A DNA stretch of 64,000 nt from DASYQD01 sp036005845 (GTDB lineage: Bacteria; Acidobacteriota; Thermoanaerobaculia; Multivoradales; JAIOJS01). The translations under genes were made by a program, and so were the position numbers. Under the pieces are notes generated by a model. It ran no database searches. It had not been told where the DNA came from and saw only the letters and a list, made by a program, of their open reading frames with translations. Location of the stretch: positions 19,779 through 83,778 of the forward strand of contig DASYQD010000175.1 of the NCBI GenBank assembly GCA_036005845.1, given 5' to 3'. Of the stretch, positions 1 through 6,580 are shown one piece after another; position 1 is the stretch's first letter; each line of letters starts with the position of its first letter.

Positions 1-684
1 GTGTCGGAAGCGACGGCCGCCGACGTGCGCCGGTTCTTTCCCGAGACCGCCGGTCGCTTGAGCGTCGTCCTCGGCGGCGTCGCGGCTCGCTTCACGCCCG
101 CCAACGCCGACCAGGTCGCGGCAACTCGCGAGCAGCTCGGCTGCCCCGACGGCTACTTCCTCTACGTCGGCACCCTCGAGCCGCGCAAGAACGTCGCCCT
201 CCTGGTCGACGCGTGGCAGTCGCTGCGCGAGGAGCACGCGGACGTGCCGCCGCTCGTCCTCGTCGGCGGCTACGGCTGGAAGAGCCGCGGGTTGTACTCA
301 CGCCTCGAAGCGCTCGCCGGCGAAGGCGTGCACCTGCTCGGTTGGCTGCACGACGACGAGCTCCTGCGCGTGCTGCAGGCGGCGAGCTGCTTCGTCTACC
401 CGAGCCTCTACGAGGGCTTCGGCCTGCCGGCCGCGGAGGCGCTCGCCTGCGGCGTGCCGACCATCGTCGCCGACACCAGCAGTTTGCCCGAGGTGGTGGG
501 CGACGCCGCGCTGCTCGTCGACCCGCACGACCCCGGCGACCTCGCCGAGGCGATGCGGCGCGTGCTCCAGGAGCCGGGCCTCGCCGCCGACCTCGCCGCC
601 CGCGGCCCGCGGCAGGCGGCGCGCTTCTCATGGGAGCGCAGCGCGGCGCAGCTCGAGGCGGCGCTGCTGGAGGCGCTGGCGTGA
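1..684 (+). CDS. Glycosyltransferase family 4, C-terminal part (cut by window edge)
   Basis: This is the C-terminal GT-B half of a family-4 glycosyltransferase that would add a sugar from a nucleotide-sugar donor to a lipid-linked exopolysaccharide or O-antigen intermediate at the cytoplasmic membrane. The visible signs are the linker 'LYVGTLEPRKN', the donor-site block 'YPSLYEGFGLP' followed by 'EALACGVP', and a closing 'FSWERSA' helix. The first codon in the window is GTG, but the residues there (VSEATAADVRRFFP) normally lie mid-protein in this family, so the N-terminal acceptor domain lies upstream of the window. It is followed by a dispersed repeat and then by two more family-4 glycosyltransferases and a WcaJ-like transferase in the same direction. 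Donor and acceptor specificity cannot be read from the sequence. Confidence 0.9.
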   Translation: MSEATAADVRRFFPETAGRLSVVLGGVAARFTPANADQVAATREQLGCPDGYFLYVGTLEPRKNVALLVDAWQSLREEHADVPPLVLVGGYGWKSRGLYSRLEALAGEGVHLLGWLHDDELLRVLQAASCFVYPSLYEGFGLPAAEALACGVPTIVADTSSLPEVVGDAALLVDPHDPGDLAEAMRRVLQEPGLAADLAARGPRQAARFSWERSAAQLEAALLEALA

Positions 685-690
685 AACGTC

Positions 691-786
691 TGTCATCGCG
701 AGGCCGCGCAGCGGCCGTGGCGATCTCGATGCTGGCTGGTCGCAACGCATCGAGATTGCTTCGTCGCTTCGCTCCTCGCAATGACG
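691..786. repeat. Dispersed imperfect palindromic repeat (REP/MITE-like)
   Basis: A 96-bp imperfect palindrome lies between two glycosyltransferase genes. The left arm starts GTCATCGCGAGG and ends ATCTCGATG. The right arm, read on the minus strand, starts GTCATTGCGAGGAGCGAAG and ends AATCTCGATG. About 16 bases separate the arms. The right arm resembles a repeat that turns up in many unrelated bacterial genomes, recognisable in translation as strings like 'ARSEATKQS', which is present here on the minus strand. It breaks an otherwise tightly overlapping gene run, consistent with insertion. The identification rests on memory of that signature. Confidence 0.75.
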
Positions 787-805
787 ACACGGGTGGGACT
801 ACGCG

Positions 806-2080
806 ATGGCAGTGATCGGCATCGACGCGCGCAAGATCCGCGACTTCGGGATCGGCACCTACATTCGAAACCTGGTGCGCGGGCTGGCGGCGCTCGACGG
901 CGAGAACGAGTACGTGCTCCTCGTCGGCCCCAACGGCCCCGAGGCGCTCGCCGGCCTGCCGGCGAACTTCCGGCTGCTGCAGGAGCGCTCGAAGGTCTAC
1001 AGCGCGCGCGAGCTGTTCTCGCTGTCGTGGCGGCTCTGGCGCCTCGAGCTCGACCTCTACCACGCCACCCACTACGTGCTGCCGCTGGTGGTGCCATGCA
1101 AGTCGGTGGTCACCATCCACGACATCATCCACCTGCTCTACCCCGAGTTCCTGCCGTCGCGGCTGGCGTTCTTCTACGCGCAGCGCATGATCCGCCGCAC
1201 GCTGGCGCGCTCGCATCGCGTCATCGCGGTGTCGCAGAACACGCGCTCGGACCTGCTGCGCTTCTTCGACGCCGACGGCCGCAACATCGAGGTCGTCTTC
1301 AACGGCGTCGACGCCGTCTTCCACCAGCGCCTCTCGCGCGAGGACCTGTCGCGCTGGCAGCGGCAGCTCGGCATCGCCTCGCCCTACCTGCTCTTCGTCG
1401 GCAATCCGAAGCCGCACAAGAACCTCGACAACGTCATCCAGGCCTACGCCAAGGCGCAGGCGATCCACGGCTTCGACGCCGACCTCGTCTGCGTCGGTGG
1501 CAACCCCGAGGCCGACCTGCGCACGCGCCAGCGCGCCGAGGCCGCCGGCGTCGCCGACCGCATGCGCCTGCTCGGCCAGGTGCCCGACGAGGCGCTGCCG
1601 GCGATCTACCAGGGCGCCACGCTGTTCCTCTACCCGACGCTCTACGAGGGATTCGGGCTGCCGGTGATCGAGGCGATGGCCTCGGGCGTGCCGGTGATCA
1701 CCTCCAACACCTCGGCGCTGCGCGAGATCGGCGAGGGCTACGCGCACCTCGTCAACCCGCTCGAGGTCGAGGCGCTGGCGCGCGCCATCGCGCAGCTCAT
1801 GGCCGACGAGCAGCACCGCGCCTCGCTCGCCGAGCTGGGGCTGCGCCGGGCGCGCGAGTTCTCGTGGGAGCGGACGGCGCGGCGTACGCTGGCCGTATAC
1901 AAGAGCGTGCTCGAGGGCACCCCGATCGTCAACCTGAGCGCCTCGGGCACGTGGCCGGTGCCGCGGCTCGACCAGTCGGCTAGCGGCACCTACAAGGTGA
2001 CGCCGCGGCCGCCGGCGACGGCGCCGGCCACCCCTGCGCCTCCTGCATCGCCGGATGGTGGCGGAAGTCCGCGCTCGTGA
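806..2080 (+). CDS. Glycosyltransferase family 4
   Basis: This is a complete 424-residue GT-B glycosyltransferase. The N-terminal acceptor domain begins 'IGIDARKIRDFGIGTYIRN', typical of mannosyl or galactosyl transferases of this family. A linker 'FVGNPKPHKNLDN' is followed by the donor site 'YPTLYEGFGLPVIEAMASGVPV' split over the usual E-x7-E positions. The last 50 residues are low-complexity, rich in Pro, Ala and Ser, and are probably a disordered tail. The ATG follows the palindromic repeat, and the stop overlaps the next gene's GTG by 4 bp (GTGA), so the two are translationally coupled. The likely role is assembly of an exopolysaccharide repeat unit on the cytoplasmic face. Sugar specificity is unknown. 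Confidence 0.9.
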   Translation: MAVIGIDARKIRDFGIGTYIRNLVRGLAALDGENEYVLLVGPNGPEALAGLPANFRLLQERSKVYSARELFSLSWRLWRLELDLYHATHYVLPLVVPCKSVVTIHDIIHLLYPEFLPSRLAFFYAQRMIRRTLARSHRVIAVSQNTRSDLLRFFDADGRNIEVVFNGVDAVFHQRLSREDLSRWQRQLGIASPYLLFVGNPKPHKNLDNVIQAYAKAQAIHGFDADLVCVGGNPEADLRTRQRAEAAGVADRMRLLGQVPDEALPAIYQGATLFLYPTLYEGFGLPVIEAMASGVPVITSNTSALREIGEGYAHLVNPLEVEALARAIAQLMADEQHRASLAELGLRRAREFSWERTARRTLAVYKSVLEGTPIVNLSASGTWPVPRLDQSASGTYKVTPRPPATAPATPAPPASPDGGGSPRS

Positions 2081-3231
2081 GCGTGGCGAATCTGCACGCC
2101 CGCGCGGCGTCGCCGAAGGTCGCCCTCGTCCATGACTGGCTCACCGGCATGCGCGGCGGCGAGAAGGTGCTCGAGGCGATCGCGGAGCTGTACCCGCAGG
2201 CGCCCATCTACACTCTTTTTCACTTCGCTGGCACCGTCTCGCCGGCGCTCGAGAGCCACACCATCCACACCAGCTTCCTGCAGCGCGCGCCGGCGCTACG
2301 CCGCCACTACCGCCGCTACCTGCCGCTCTTCCCCACCGGCATCGAGAGCTTCGACCTCGACGGCTACGACCTCGTCTTGAGCAGCAGCCACTGCGTCGCC
2401 AAGGGCGTCATCCCCGGCCCGCACGCCTACCACGTCTGCTACTGCCACACGCCCATGCGCTACGCATGGGACCAGCGCCACGCCTACTTCCCACCGGGCC
2501 GCGGGCCGATCTCGCTCGCGCGCGCGCTGGTGCTCGCCTGGCTGCGCACCTGGGACGCCGGCACCGCCGTGCGCGTCGACCGCTTCGTCGCCAACTCGCG
2601 CTTCGTGGCGGCGCGCATTCGCCGCTACTACGGCCGCGATGCCGACGTGCTGGCGCCGCCGGTGGACGTCGACTTCTTCACGCCGGGGACCGACGCCGCA
2701 GACGACGACCCCAGCCGCCGCAGCTACGCGCTCGCCGTCGCCGCCGCGGTCCCCTACAAGCGCCTCGACCTCGCCGTCGCCGCCTGCGCCAAGCAGGGCA
2801 TCCCGCTGCGCATCGTCGGCGGTGGCCCCGAGGAGCGCCGCCTCGCCACAGGCGCCGGCGACGTCAAGGTGCTCGGCCGCGTCGGCGACGAGGAGCTGCG
2901 CGAGCTCTACCGCGGCGCGCGTTTTCTCGTGCAGCCCGGCGTCGAAGACTTCGGCATCTCCGCCGTCGAGGCCCTCGCCTGCGGCACTCCCGTCGTCGCG
3001 CTCGGCAGCGGCGGCGTGCGCGACATCGTCGTCCACGGCGAGCACGGCGTCCTCTACCACCCGGCCGGCGATGCCGGCGCTTTGGCCGCCGCCATTGACA
3101 AATTTGAACGGATCCGGTTCAATCTGTTGAACCTGCGTCGCCGGGCGGAAGGCTTTGCACCTGCGCGTTTCGTCGCCGGGCTGCAGAAGTTGCTCGCCGC
3201 TCCGGCTGCTGTTGCGGAGGGGATTCGTTGA
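2077..3231 (+). CDS. Glycosyltransferase family 4
   Basis: This is a 384-residue family-4 glycosyltransferase starting at GTG within the previous stop codon. The N-terminus has 'LVHDWLTGMRGGEKVLE' (roughly residues 16-32), a signature of a subgroup often found in O-antigen and exopolysaccharide clusters. The C-terminal donor site contains 'GGGPEE' and 'QPGVEDFGISAVEALACGTPV' in pieces, with the conserved E-x7-E pair. The gene ends with a 4-bp overlap (TTGA) into the TTG start of the WcaJ-like gene. It presumably adds a sugar to the undecaprenyl-linked intermediate started by that enzyme. The C-terminal 30 residues have slightly different base composition but remain in frame. Confidence 0.9.
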   Translation: MSVANLHARAASPKVALVHDWLTGMRGGEKVLEAIAELYPQAPIYTLFHFAGTVSPALESHTIHTSFLQRAPALRRHYRRYLPLFPTGIESFDLDGYDLVLSSSHCVAKGVIPGPHAYHVCYCHTPMRYAWDQRHAYFPPGRGPISLARALVLAWLRTWDAGTAVRVDRFVANSRFVAARIRRYYGRDADVLAPPVDVDFFTPGTDAADDDPSRRSYALAVAAAVPYKRLDLAVAACAKQGIPLRIVGGGPEERRLATGAGDVKVLGRVGDEELRELYRGARFLVQPGVEDFGISAVEALACGTPVVALGSGGVRDIVVHGEHGVLYHPAGDAGALAAAIDKFERIRFNLLNLRRRAEGFAPARFVAGLQKLLAAPAAVAEGIR

Positions 3232-4667
3232 TCCAACGTCGGCATCGCGCCCGTGCCGCGCTCTACATGGCGGCGGACCTCGGCGCGACTCTCGTCGCCT
3301 TCTTCATCGCCTGGAACCTGCGCTTCGAGAACCCGGTCGTGCCGATCAAGCACGGCGTGCCGGAGTTCCAGCGCTACCTCGAGCTGTTGCCGGCGGTGCT
3401 GCTGATCTGGCCGATCGTCTTCTACTTCCACGGCCTGTACCAGACGCGGCGCGGCCGCAGCCGCGTCGACGAAGTGCTCACCGTCGTGGTGGCGATCCTC
3501 CTCGCCGCCATCCTGCTGTCGACCTTCAGCGCCTACTACCGGCCGCCGCTCGAGCCCGGCAGCGCGCTCTACTTCACCTACAGCCGCTGGTTCCTCGGCC
3601 TCTTCGTCGGCCTCGACCTGCTGCTCGTGGCGACGGCGCGCATGACGGTGCGCTGGGTCCTGCAGCGGCGGGCGCTCAACGGCCACAGCCAGCAGCGCAT
3701 CCTCGTCGTCGGCGCCGGCATGCTCGGCCGCGAGATCGCCAAGAAGCTGCAGGACCACCGCGAGCTCGGGCTACAGCTCGTCGGCTTCCTCGACGACGAC
3801 CCGGGCAAGGCGGGCGCCAGCTTCCACGGCGCCCCGGTGTTGGGCGCCATCCAGGACGTCGATCGCGTGCTCGAAGAGGACCGCGTCGACCAGGTCTACA
3901 TCGCGCTGCCGCTCGAGGCGCACAAGAAGATGTTGCGCGCTCTGGAGCGCGTACGCAGCGAGTGCGTCGAGGTAAAGCTCGTCCCCGACATCCTGCAGTA
4001 CGCGACGCTCAAGGCGACGCTCGAGGACCTCGACGGCACGCCGGTGATCAACCTCTCGCAGGTGCCGCTGCAGGGCTGGACGAGCCTGGTCAAGCGCGGC
4101 ATGGACGCGGCGGTGGCGGCGACGGGGCTGCTGGCGCTGACGTTCGTGGTGCCGGTGCTGCCGCTGATCGCACTGGCGATCTGGCTGGAGGACCGCGGGC
4201 CGGTGCTCTACCGCCAGGAGCGGATGGGGCTCGACGGGCGGCCGTTCATGATCTGGAAGTTCCGCTCGATGCGCTCCGACGCCGAGGGCACGACCGGCCC
4301 GGTGTGGGCGATTCGCAACGACGAGCGCCGCACGCGGCTCGGCAGCCTGCTGCGGCGGTGGTCGCTCGACGAGCTGCCGCAGCTGTGGAACGTGCTGCGC
4401 GGCGACATGTCGCTGGTCGGGCCGCGGCCGGAGCGGCCGACGTTCGTGCGCGAGTTCAAGCACAAGGTGCCGCAGTACATGTTGCGCCATCGCGTCAAGG
4501 CGGGGATCACCGGCTGGGCGCAGGTGCACGGGTGGCGCGGCAACACTTCGATCCGGAAGCGGATCCAGTACGACCTTTACTACATCGAGAATTGGTCGTT
4601 GAAGCTGGATCTCAAGATTTTGTGGATGACGCTACGGCAGGGGCTGCGGCACCACAACGCTTACTAA
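3228..4667 (+). CDS. Undecaprenyl-phosphate glucose phosphotransferase (WcaJ-like)
   Basis: This is a 479-residue polyprenyl-phosphate hexose-1-phosphate transferase that starts exopolysaccharide synthesis by moving a sugar-1-phosphate onto undecaprenyl phosphate in the inner membrane. Hydrophobic segments fill residues 10-130. A Rossmann-like CoA-binding-type domain follows at about 145-285 ('RILVVGAGMLGREI'). The catalytic bacterial sugar transferase domain runs from 'KRGMD' (289) through 'RMGLDGRPF' and 'WKFRSM' to the signature 'PRPERP' (399-404) and 'YDLYYIENWS'. The start is TTG, overlapping the previous stop by 4 bp. The length matches the WcaJ/EpsE type. Glucose is the usual substrate of this subgroup, but galactose is possible. 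Confidence 0.9.
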   Translation: MIQRRHRARAALYMAADLGATLVAFFIAWNLRFENPVVPIKHGVPEFQRYLELLPAVLLIWPIVFYFHGLYQTRRGRSRVDEVLTVVVAILLAAILLSTFSAYYRPPLEPGSALYFTYSRWFLGLFVGLDLLLVATARMTVRWVLQRRALNGHSQQRILVVGAGMLGREIAKKLQDHRELGLQLVGFLDDDPGKAGASFHGAPVLGAIQDVDRVLEEDRVDQVYIALPLEAHKKMLRALERVRSECVEVKLVPDILQYATLKATLEDLDGTPVINLSQVPLQGWTSLVKRGMDAAVAATGLLALTFVVPVLPLIALAIWLEDRGPVLYRQERMGLDGRPFMIWKFRSMRSDAEGTTGPVWAIRNDERRTRLGSLLRRWSLDELPQLWNVLRGDMSLVGPRPERPTFVREFKHKVPQYMLRHRVKAGITGWAQVHGWRGNTSIRKRIQYDLYYIENWSLKLDLKILWMTLRQGLRHHNAY

Positions 4668-4676
4668 GCGCGCGCC

Positions 4677-5094
4677 TCAGGGCAGGATTTGCAACCCCTC
4701 GGCCCGGGCGGCCTCGACTAGACGATCGTCGAAGGCCGCGAAGGCGACGCTTCCGGCGCCGTCGCGCAACATCAGGCAGGAAGCGAGCTGCAGTGCGTCG
4801 CCGGCCCGTAGCGTGTGGCGTACGAGCAGGGCGCGCGCCCGGCTGGTGACGGCGGAGACGATTTCGACGACGGTCATCGCCGCGAGGTCGTGAGTCAGCT
4901 CGGCGAGCGCCCGATCCCGTTCGGCAAGGTCGAAGGCCCCTTCACGACAGCGGCGCGCCAGGGCCGACACCACCTCCACCTCGGAGCCGGCTCGTGGCCG
5001 GAGTACCCGACCCGACCCAGCGTCGCACCAGCTCCGTGCCCTCCTCCCGCACGTATCGCTTGACGAGAGCGCTGGCGTCGAAATAACGGATCAG
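4677..5094 (-). pseudogene. VapC-like PIN-domain toxin, frameshifted
   Basis: Two pieces in different frames together make one PIN-domain ribonuclease toxin of about 139 residues. The 5' piece (5094 to about 4985) carries the first acidic motif 'YFDASALVKRY'. The 3' piece (about 4985-4677) carries 'EVEVVSALARR' with the second acidic residue, then 'AGDALQLA' and 'FAAFDDRL' with the remaining conserved Asp residues. The break is at about 4978-4989, where restoring a Leu-Ser-Glu-Val reading needs a one-base loss or two-base gain. The upstream piece begins at CTG (5094), overlapping the antitoxin stop, as no ATG, GTG or TTG lies there. The toxin may be dead, or the shift may be an assembly error. 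Confidence 0.8.
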
Positions 5095-5378
5095 AAGCGG
5101 TCCTCGCGCCCTTCGATCACCGCCTCGGATGCGGCGGGCCCCGACGAGACGATCGGACGAAACGCGCGGACCTTGGCCTTCTCGCCGCGGGTCACCACGC
5201 CCATCGCCGCAAGCACGGCCAGTCCCGCCTCGTCGTGCGAGCCATTGCCCCCCAGCGGACGCAGCTCCGCTATCGGCTCCCCTCGATCGGTGACCACCAG
5301 CGTTGCTCCACGACGGACCTTGCGGAGATAGGTGCCCAACCGGGTCTTCAGCTCGCGCGCGCCGACCGTCGTTCGCAT
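5091..5378 (-). CDS. Phd/YefM-family (VapB-type) antitoxin
   Basis: This is a 95-residue type II antitoxin that would neutralise the adjacent PIN toxin and repress their common promoter. The N-terminal 45 residues ('VGARELKTRLGTYLRKVRRG', then 'LVVTDRGEPIAELRPL') match the Phd/YefM DNA-binding fold. The C-terminal part, ending 'SEAVIEGREDRF', should wrap the toxin. The ATG has no upstream ribosome-binding site, and a promoter places the transcription start at or next to the A of the ATG, so the mRNA is probably leaderless. Two 7-bp direct repeats just upstream are candidate autoregulatory sites. The antitoxin gene looks intact although the toxin frame is broken. Confidence 0.85.
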   Translation of the reverse strand: MRTTVGARELKTRLGTYLRKVRRGATLVVTDRGEPIAELRPLGGNGSHDEAGLAVLAAMGVVTRGEKAKVRAFRPIVSSGPAASEAVIEGREDRF

Positions 5379-5413
5379 GTGACCATTGTGACCACAAGGG
5401 CTCTGGCTGTCAA
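5379..5413 (-). promoter_or_regulatory. Promoter and operator of the antitoxin gene; probable leaderless start
   Basis: On the minus strand, TTGACA (5413-5408), a 17-bp spacer and CACAAT (5390-5385) form a sigma-70-type promoter. Six bases separate the -10 from the ATG at 5378, so transcription should begin at about the A of the start codon. Two copies of GTGACCA (plus strand 5379-5385 and 5388-5394, 9-bp period) overlap the -10 and fit an operator for autorepression. Confidence 0.6.
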
Positions 5414-5444
5414 ACCTGGCGAAGCGCGTCTCGGTCTGAAGGGT

Positions 5445-5783
5445 CTACCGCTTGCCTTCGCGGTAGGCGATCACGCGGACCTTTTCGACGGTGATCATGC
5501 CTTCGTGGACCATCTCGTCGAGGATGGGTAGGAAGGCTTCGATGCGGTCGCGCTTGTCGACGATCTCGACGATGATAGGCAGATCTTGCGAGAGCCGCAG
5601 GATCGACGAGGTGTGGATGCGGCTGTGGGCGCCGAAGCCCTCGAGGCCGCGCAGGACAGTGGCACCGGCGAGGCCGAGCTCGCGGGCGCGCAGCACGATG
5701 GCTTCCGAGAGTGGCTTGCCGTGCCAGTGGTCGCTCTCGCCGATGAAGATGCGCAGCAGCTCGCCTTCGCCGTCGATCTTCAT
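5445..5783 (-). CDS. DUF190 family protein, crcB neighbour
   Basis: This is a 112-residue DUF190 protein, a small ferredoxin-fold, PII-like family. Visible features are 'LLRIFIGESDHWHGKPLSEAIV' in pieces near the N-terminus, 'GATVLRGLEGFG' and the closing 'VRVIAYREGKR'. These proteins are very often encoded beside the fluoride channel CrcB and are thought to act with it, though the biochemical role is not established. The ATG is preceded by GAGGAGA with 5-base spacing. It lies 10 bp downstream of the crcB stop on the same strand, so the two form an operon with crcB first. Confidence 0.9.
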   Translation of the reverse strand: MKIDGEGELLRIFIGESDHWHGKPLSEAIVLRARELGLAGATVLRGLEGFGAHSRIHTSSILRLSQDLPIIVEIVDKRDRIEAFLPILDEMVHEGMITVEKVRVIAYREGKR

Positions 5784-5793
5784 CGCGATCTCC

Positions 5794-6174
5794 TCAACCC
5801 ATCAGCCAGCGCACCAACGCGACGCCGGCGACCACTGCCACGCAGCCGGCGACGAGGCTACCGGCGCCATTGGCGAGCGCTTGCCAGGGTTGGCCGCGCC
5901 GCATCAGCTCGACCGTCTCGTAGCTCAACGTCGAGAAGGTCGTGTAGCCGCCGAGCACGCCCATCCCGCCAAAGAGTCGCCACGATGGACCCACACCAGC
6001 GCGCGTCTCCAGCGTTCCCAGGAGTGCCCCGAGCAACAAGCACCCCGACACGTTCACCATCAACGTTCCCCACGGAAACTCCGCCGTCGCGAACCTGTGC
6101 ACCCAGCCGCCAATCAGGTAACGAGCTGCGGCACCAAGGAAACCGCCGGCTCCCACCAACAGCACGTCGCGCAA
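5794..6174 (-). CDS. crcB: Fluoride ion channel/exporter CrcB (Fluc)
   Basis: This small four-helix membrane protein of 126 residues forms a dual-topology dimer that passes fluoride out of the cell. Conserved motifs are 'GGFLGAAARYLIG' in helix 1, 'GTLMVNVSGCLLLG' (the GTLxVNxxG turn) and 'GVLGGYTTFSTLSYE', whose Phe-Ser-Thr stretch lines the pore and sodium site. The TTG at 6174-6172 was chosen because AGGAGG sits 6 bases upstream and the resulting length is the family norm. A longer in-frame opening to 6282 runs into repeat DNA and is unlikely. A 16-bp palindrome lies 31 bp upstream. No fluoride riboswitch was recognised in the leader. Confidence 0.92.
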   Translation of the reverse strand: MRDVLLVGAGGFLGAAARYLIGGWVHRFATAEFPWGTLMVNVSGCLLLGALLGTLETRAGVGPSWRLFGGMGVLGGYTTFSTLSYETVELMRRGQPWQALANGAGSLVAGCVAVVAGVALVRWLMG

Positions 6175-6204
6175 CAAGCTCCTCCTGTTCTGACGACAGC
6201 TTAA

Positions 6205-6220
6205 GCGAGACCGGTCTCGC
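6205..6220. promoter_or_regulatory. Perfect 16-bp palindrome upstream of crcB (possible operator)
   Basis: GCGAGACCGGTCTCGC is a perfect palindrome without a loop, 31 bp upstream of the crcB start. The absence of a loop favours a dimeric DNA-binding protein over an RNA hairpin. It sits between crcB and the edge of the neighbouring inverted-repeat element, so it could also belong to that element. Confidence 0.4.
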
Positions 6221-6226
6221 CTCGCG

Positions 6227-6514
6227 GGCCGGGCGGGCCGGTGGGAGTTGCGGCGGCCCTGAGCACGGCCTGGGGACCCCACTTGCTCGGCGGCGGGGTC
6301 CGCGGCGGTGAACGCGGTGGCGATTGCCTGGGGCCGCTTGTAGGCGCGACACGATCGAGCGAGCTTGCGTACTTAGGTTCAACGCGCCGGCGGCCTCAGG
6401 CCGGCTCGCGTCTGCGCGAGACGTTCGCCGCCGCCCGCCGCGGACTCCGCCGCCGAGTTAGTGGGGTCAGGCCGCGCGCATGGGCCGCCGCAACTCCCAC
6501 TGGCCCGCCCGGCC
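6227..6514. mobile_element. MITE-like element with ~80-bp terminal inverted repeats, no ORF
   Basis: The left arm (6227-6309) and the right arm (6436-6514, read on the minus strand) align over about 80 bases with a few mismatches and one 3-base gap. Shared blocks are GGCCGGGCGGGCC, GTGGGAGTTGCGGCGGCCC, CGGCCTG, ACCCCACT, CTCGGCGGCGG and GTCCGCGGCGG. The 125-bp centre carries no plausible gene. This layout fits a non-autonomous miniature inverted-repeat element or a large dispersed palindrome. No clear target-site duplication was seen. It accounts for most of the 406-bp gap between crcB and the transglutaminase gene. Confidence 0.7.
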
Positions 6515-6580
6515 TCCCACGACTCCCCGCACTCGCTCTTCACCGTCGCGCTATGCGAACGTGCTCACAGCGCCAGCTTG

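Noticed and set aside
1..3. GTG at the first base as a true start codon
   Set aside because: Residues after it correspond to the middle of family-4 glycosyltransferases; the gene simply begins before the window.
691..786. CRISPR-like or tRNA-like interpretation of the palindrome
   Set aside because: There is a single unit without spacers, and no cloverleaf or anticodon stem can be drawn.
4677..5094. Two separate small genes in place of one broken toxin
   Set aside because: The fragments carry complementary halves of one PIN domain in the correct order and a one-base shift joins them.
6175..6260. Fluoride riboswitch in front of crcB
   Set aside because: The expected GGNGATGG and pseudoknot segments were not seen; the leader holds a palindrome and part of a repeat instead.
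6172..6282. N-terminal extension of CrcB to 6282
   Set aside because: The extra residues come from repeat DNA, and AGGAGG sits just before the TTG at 6174, which gives the normal family length.
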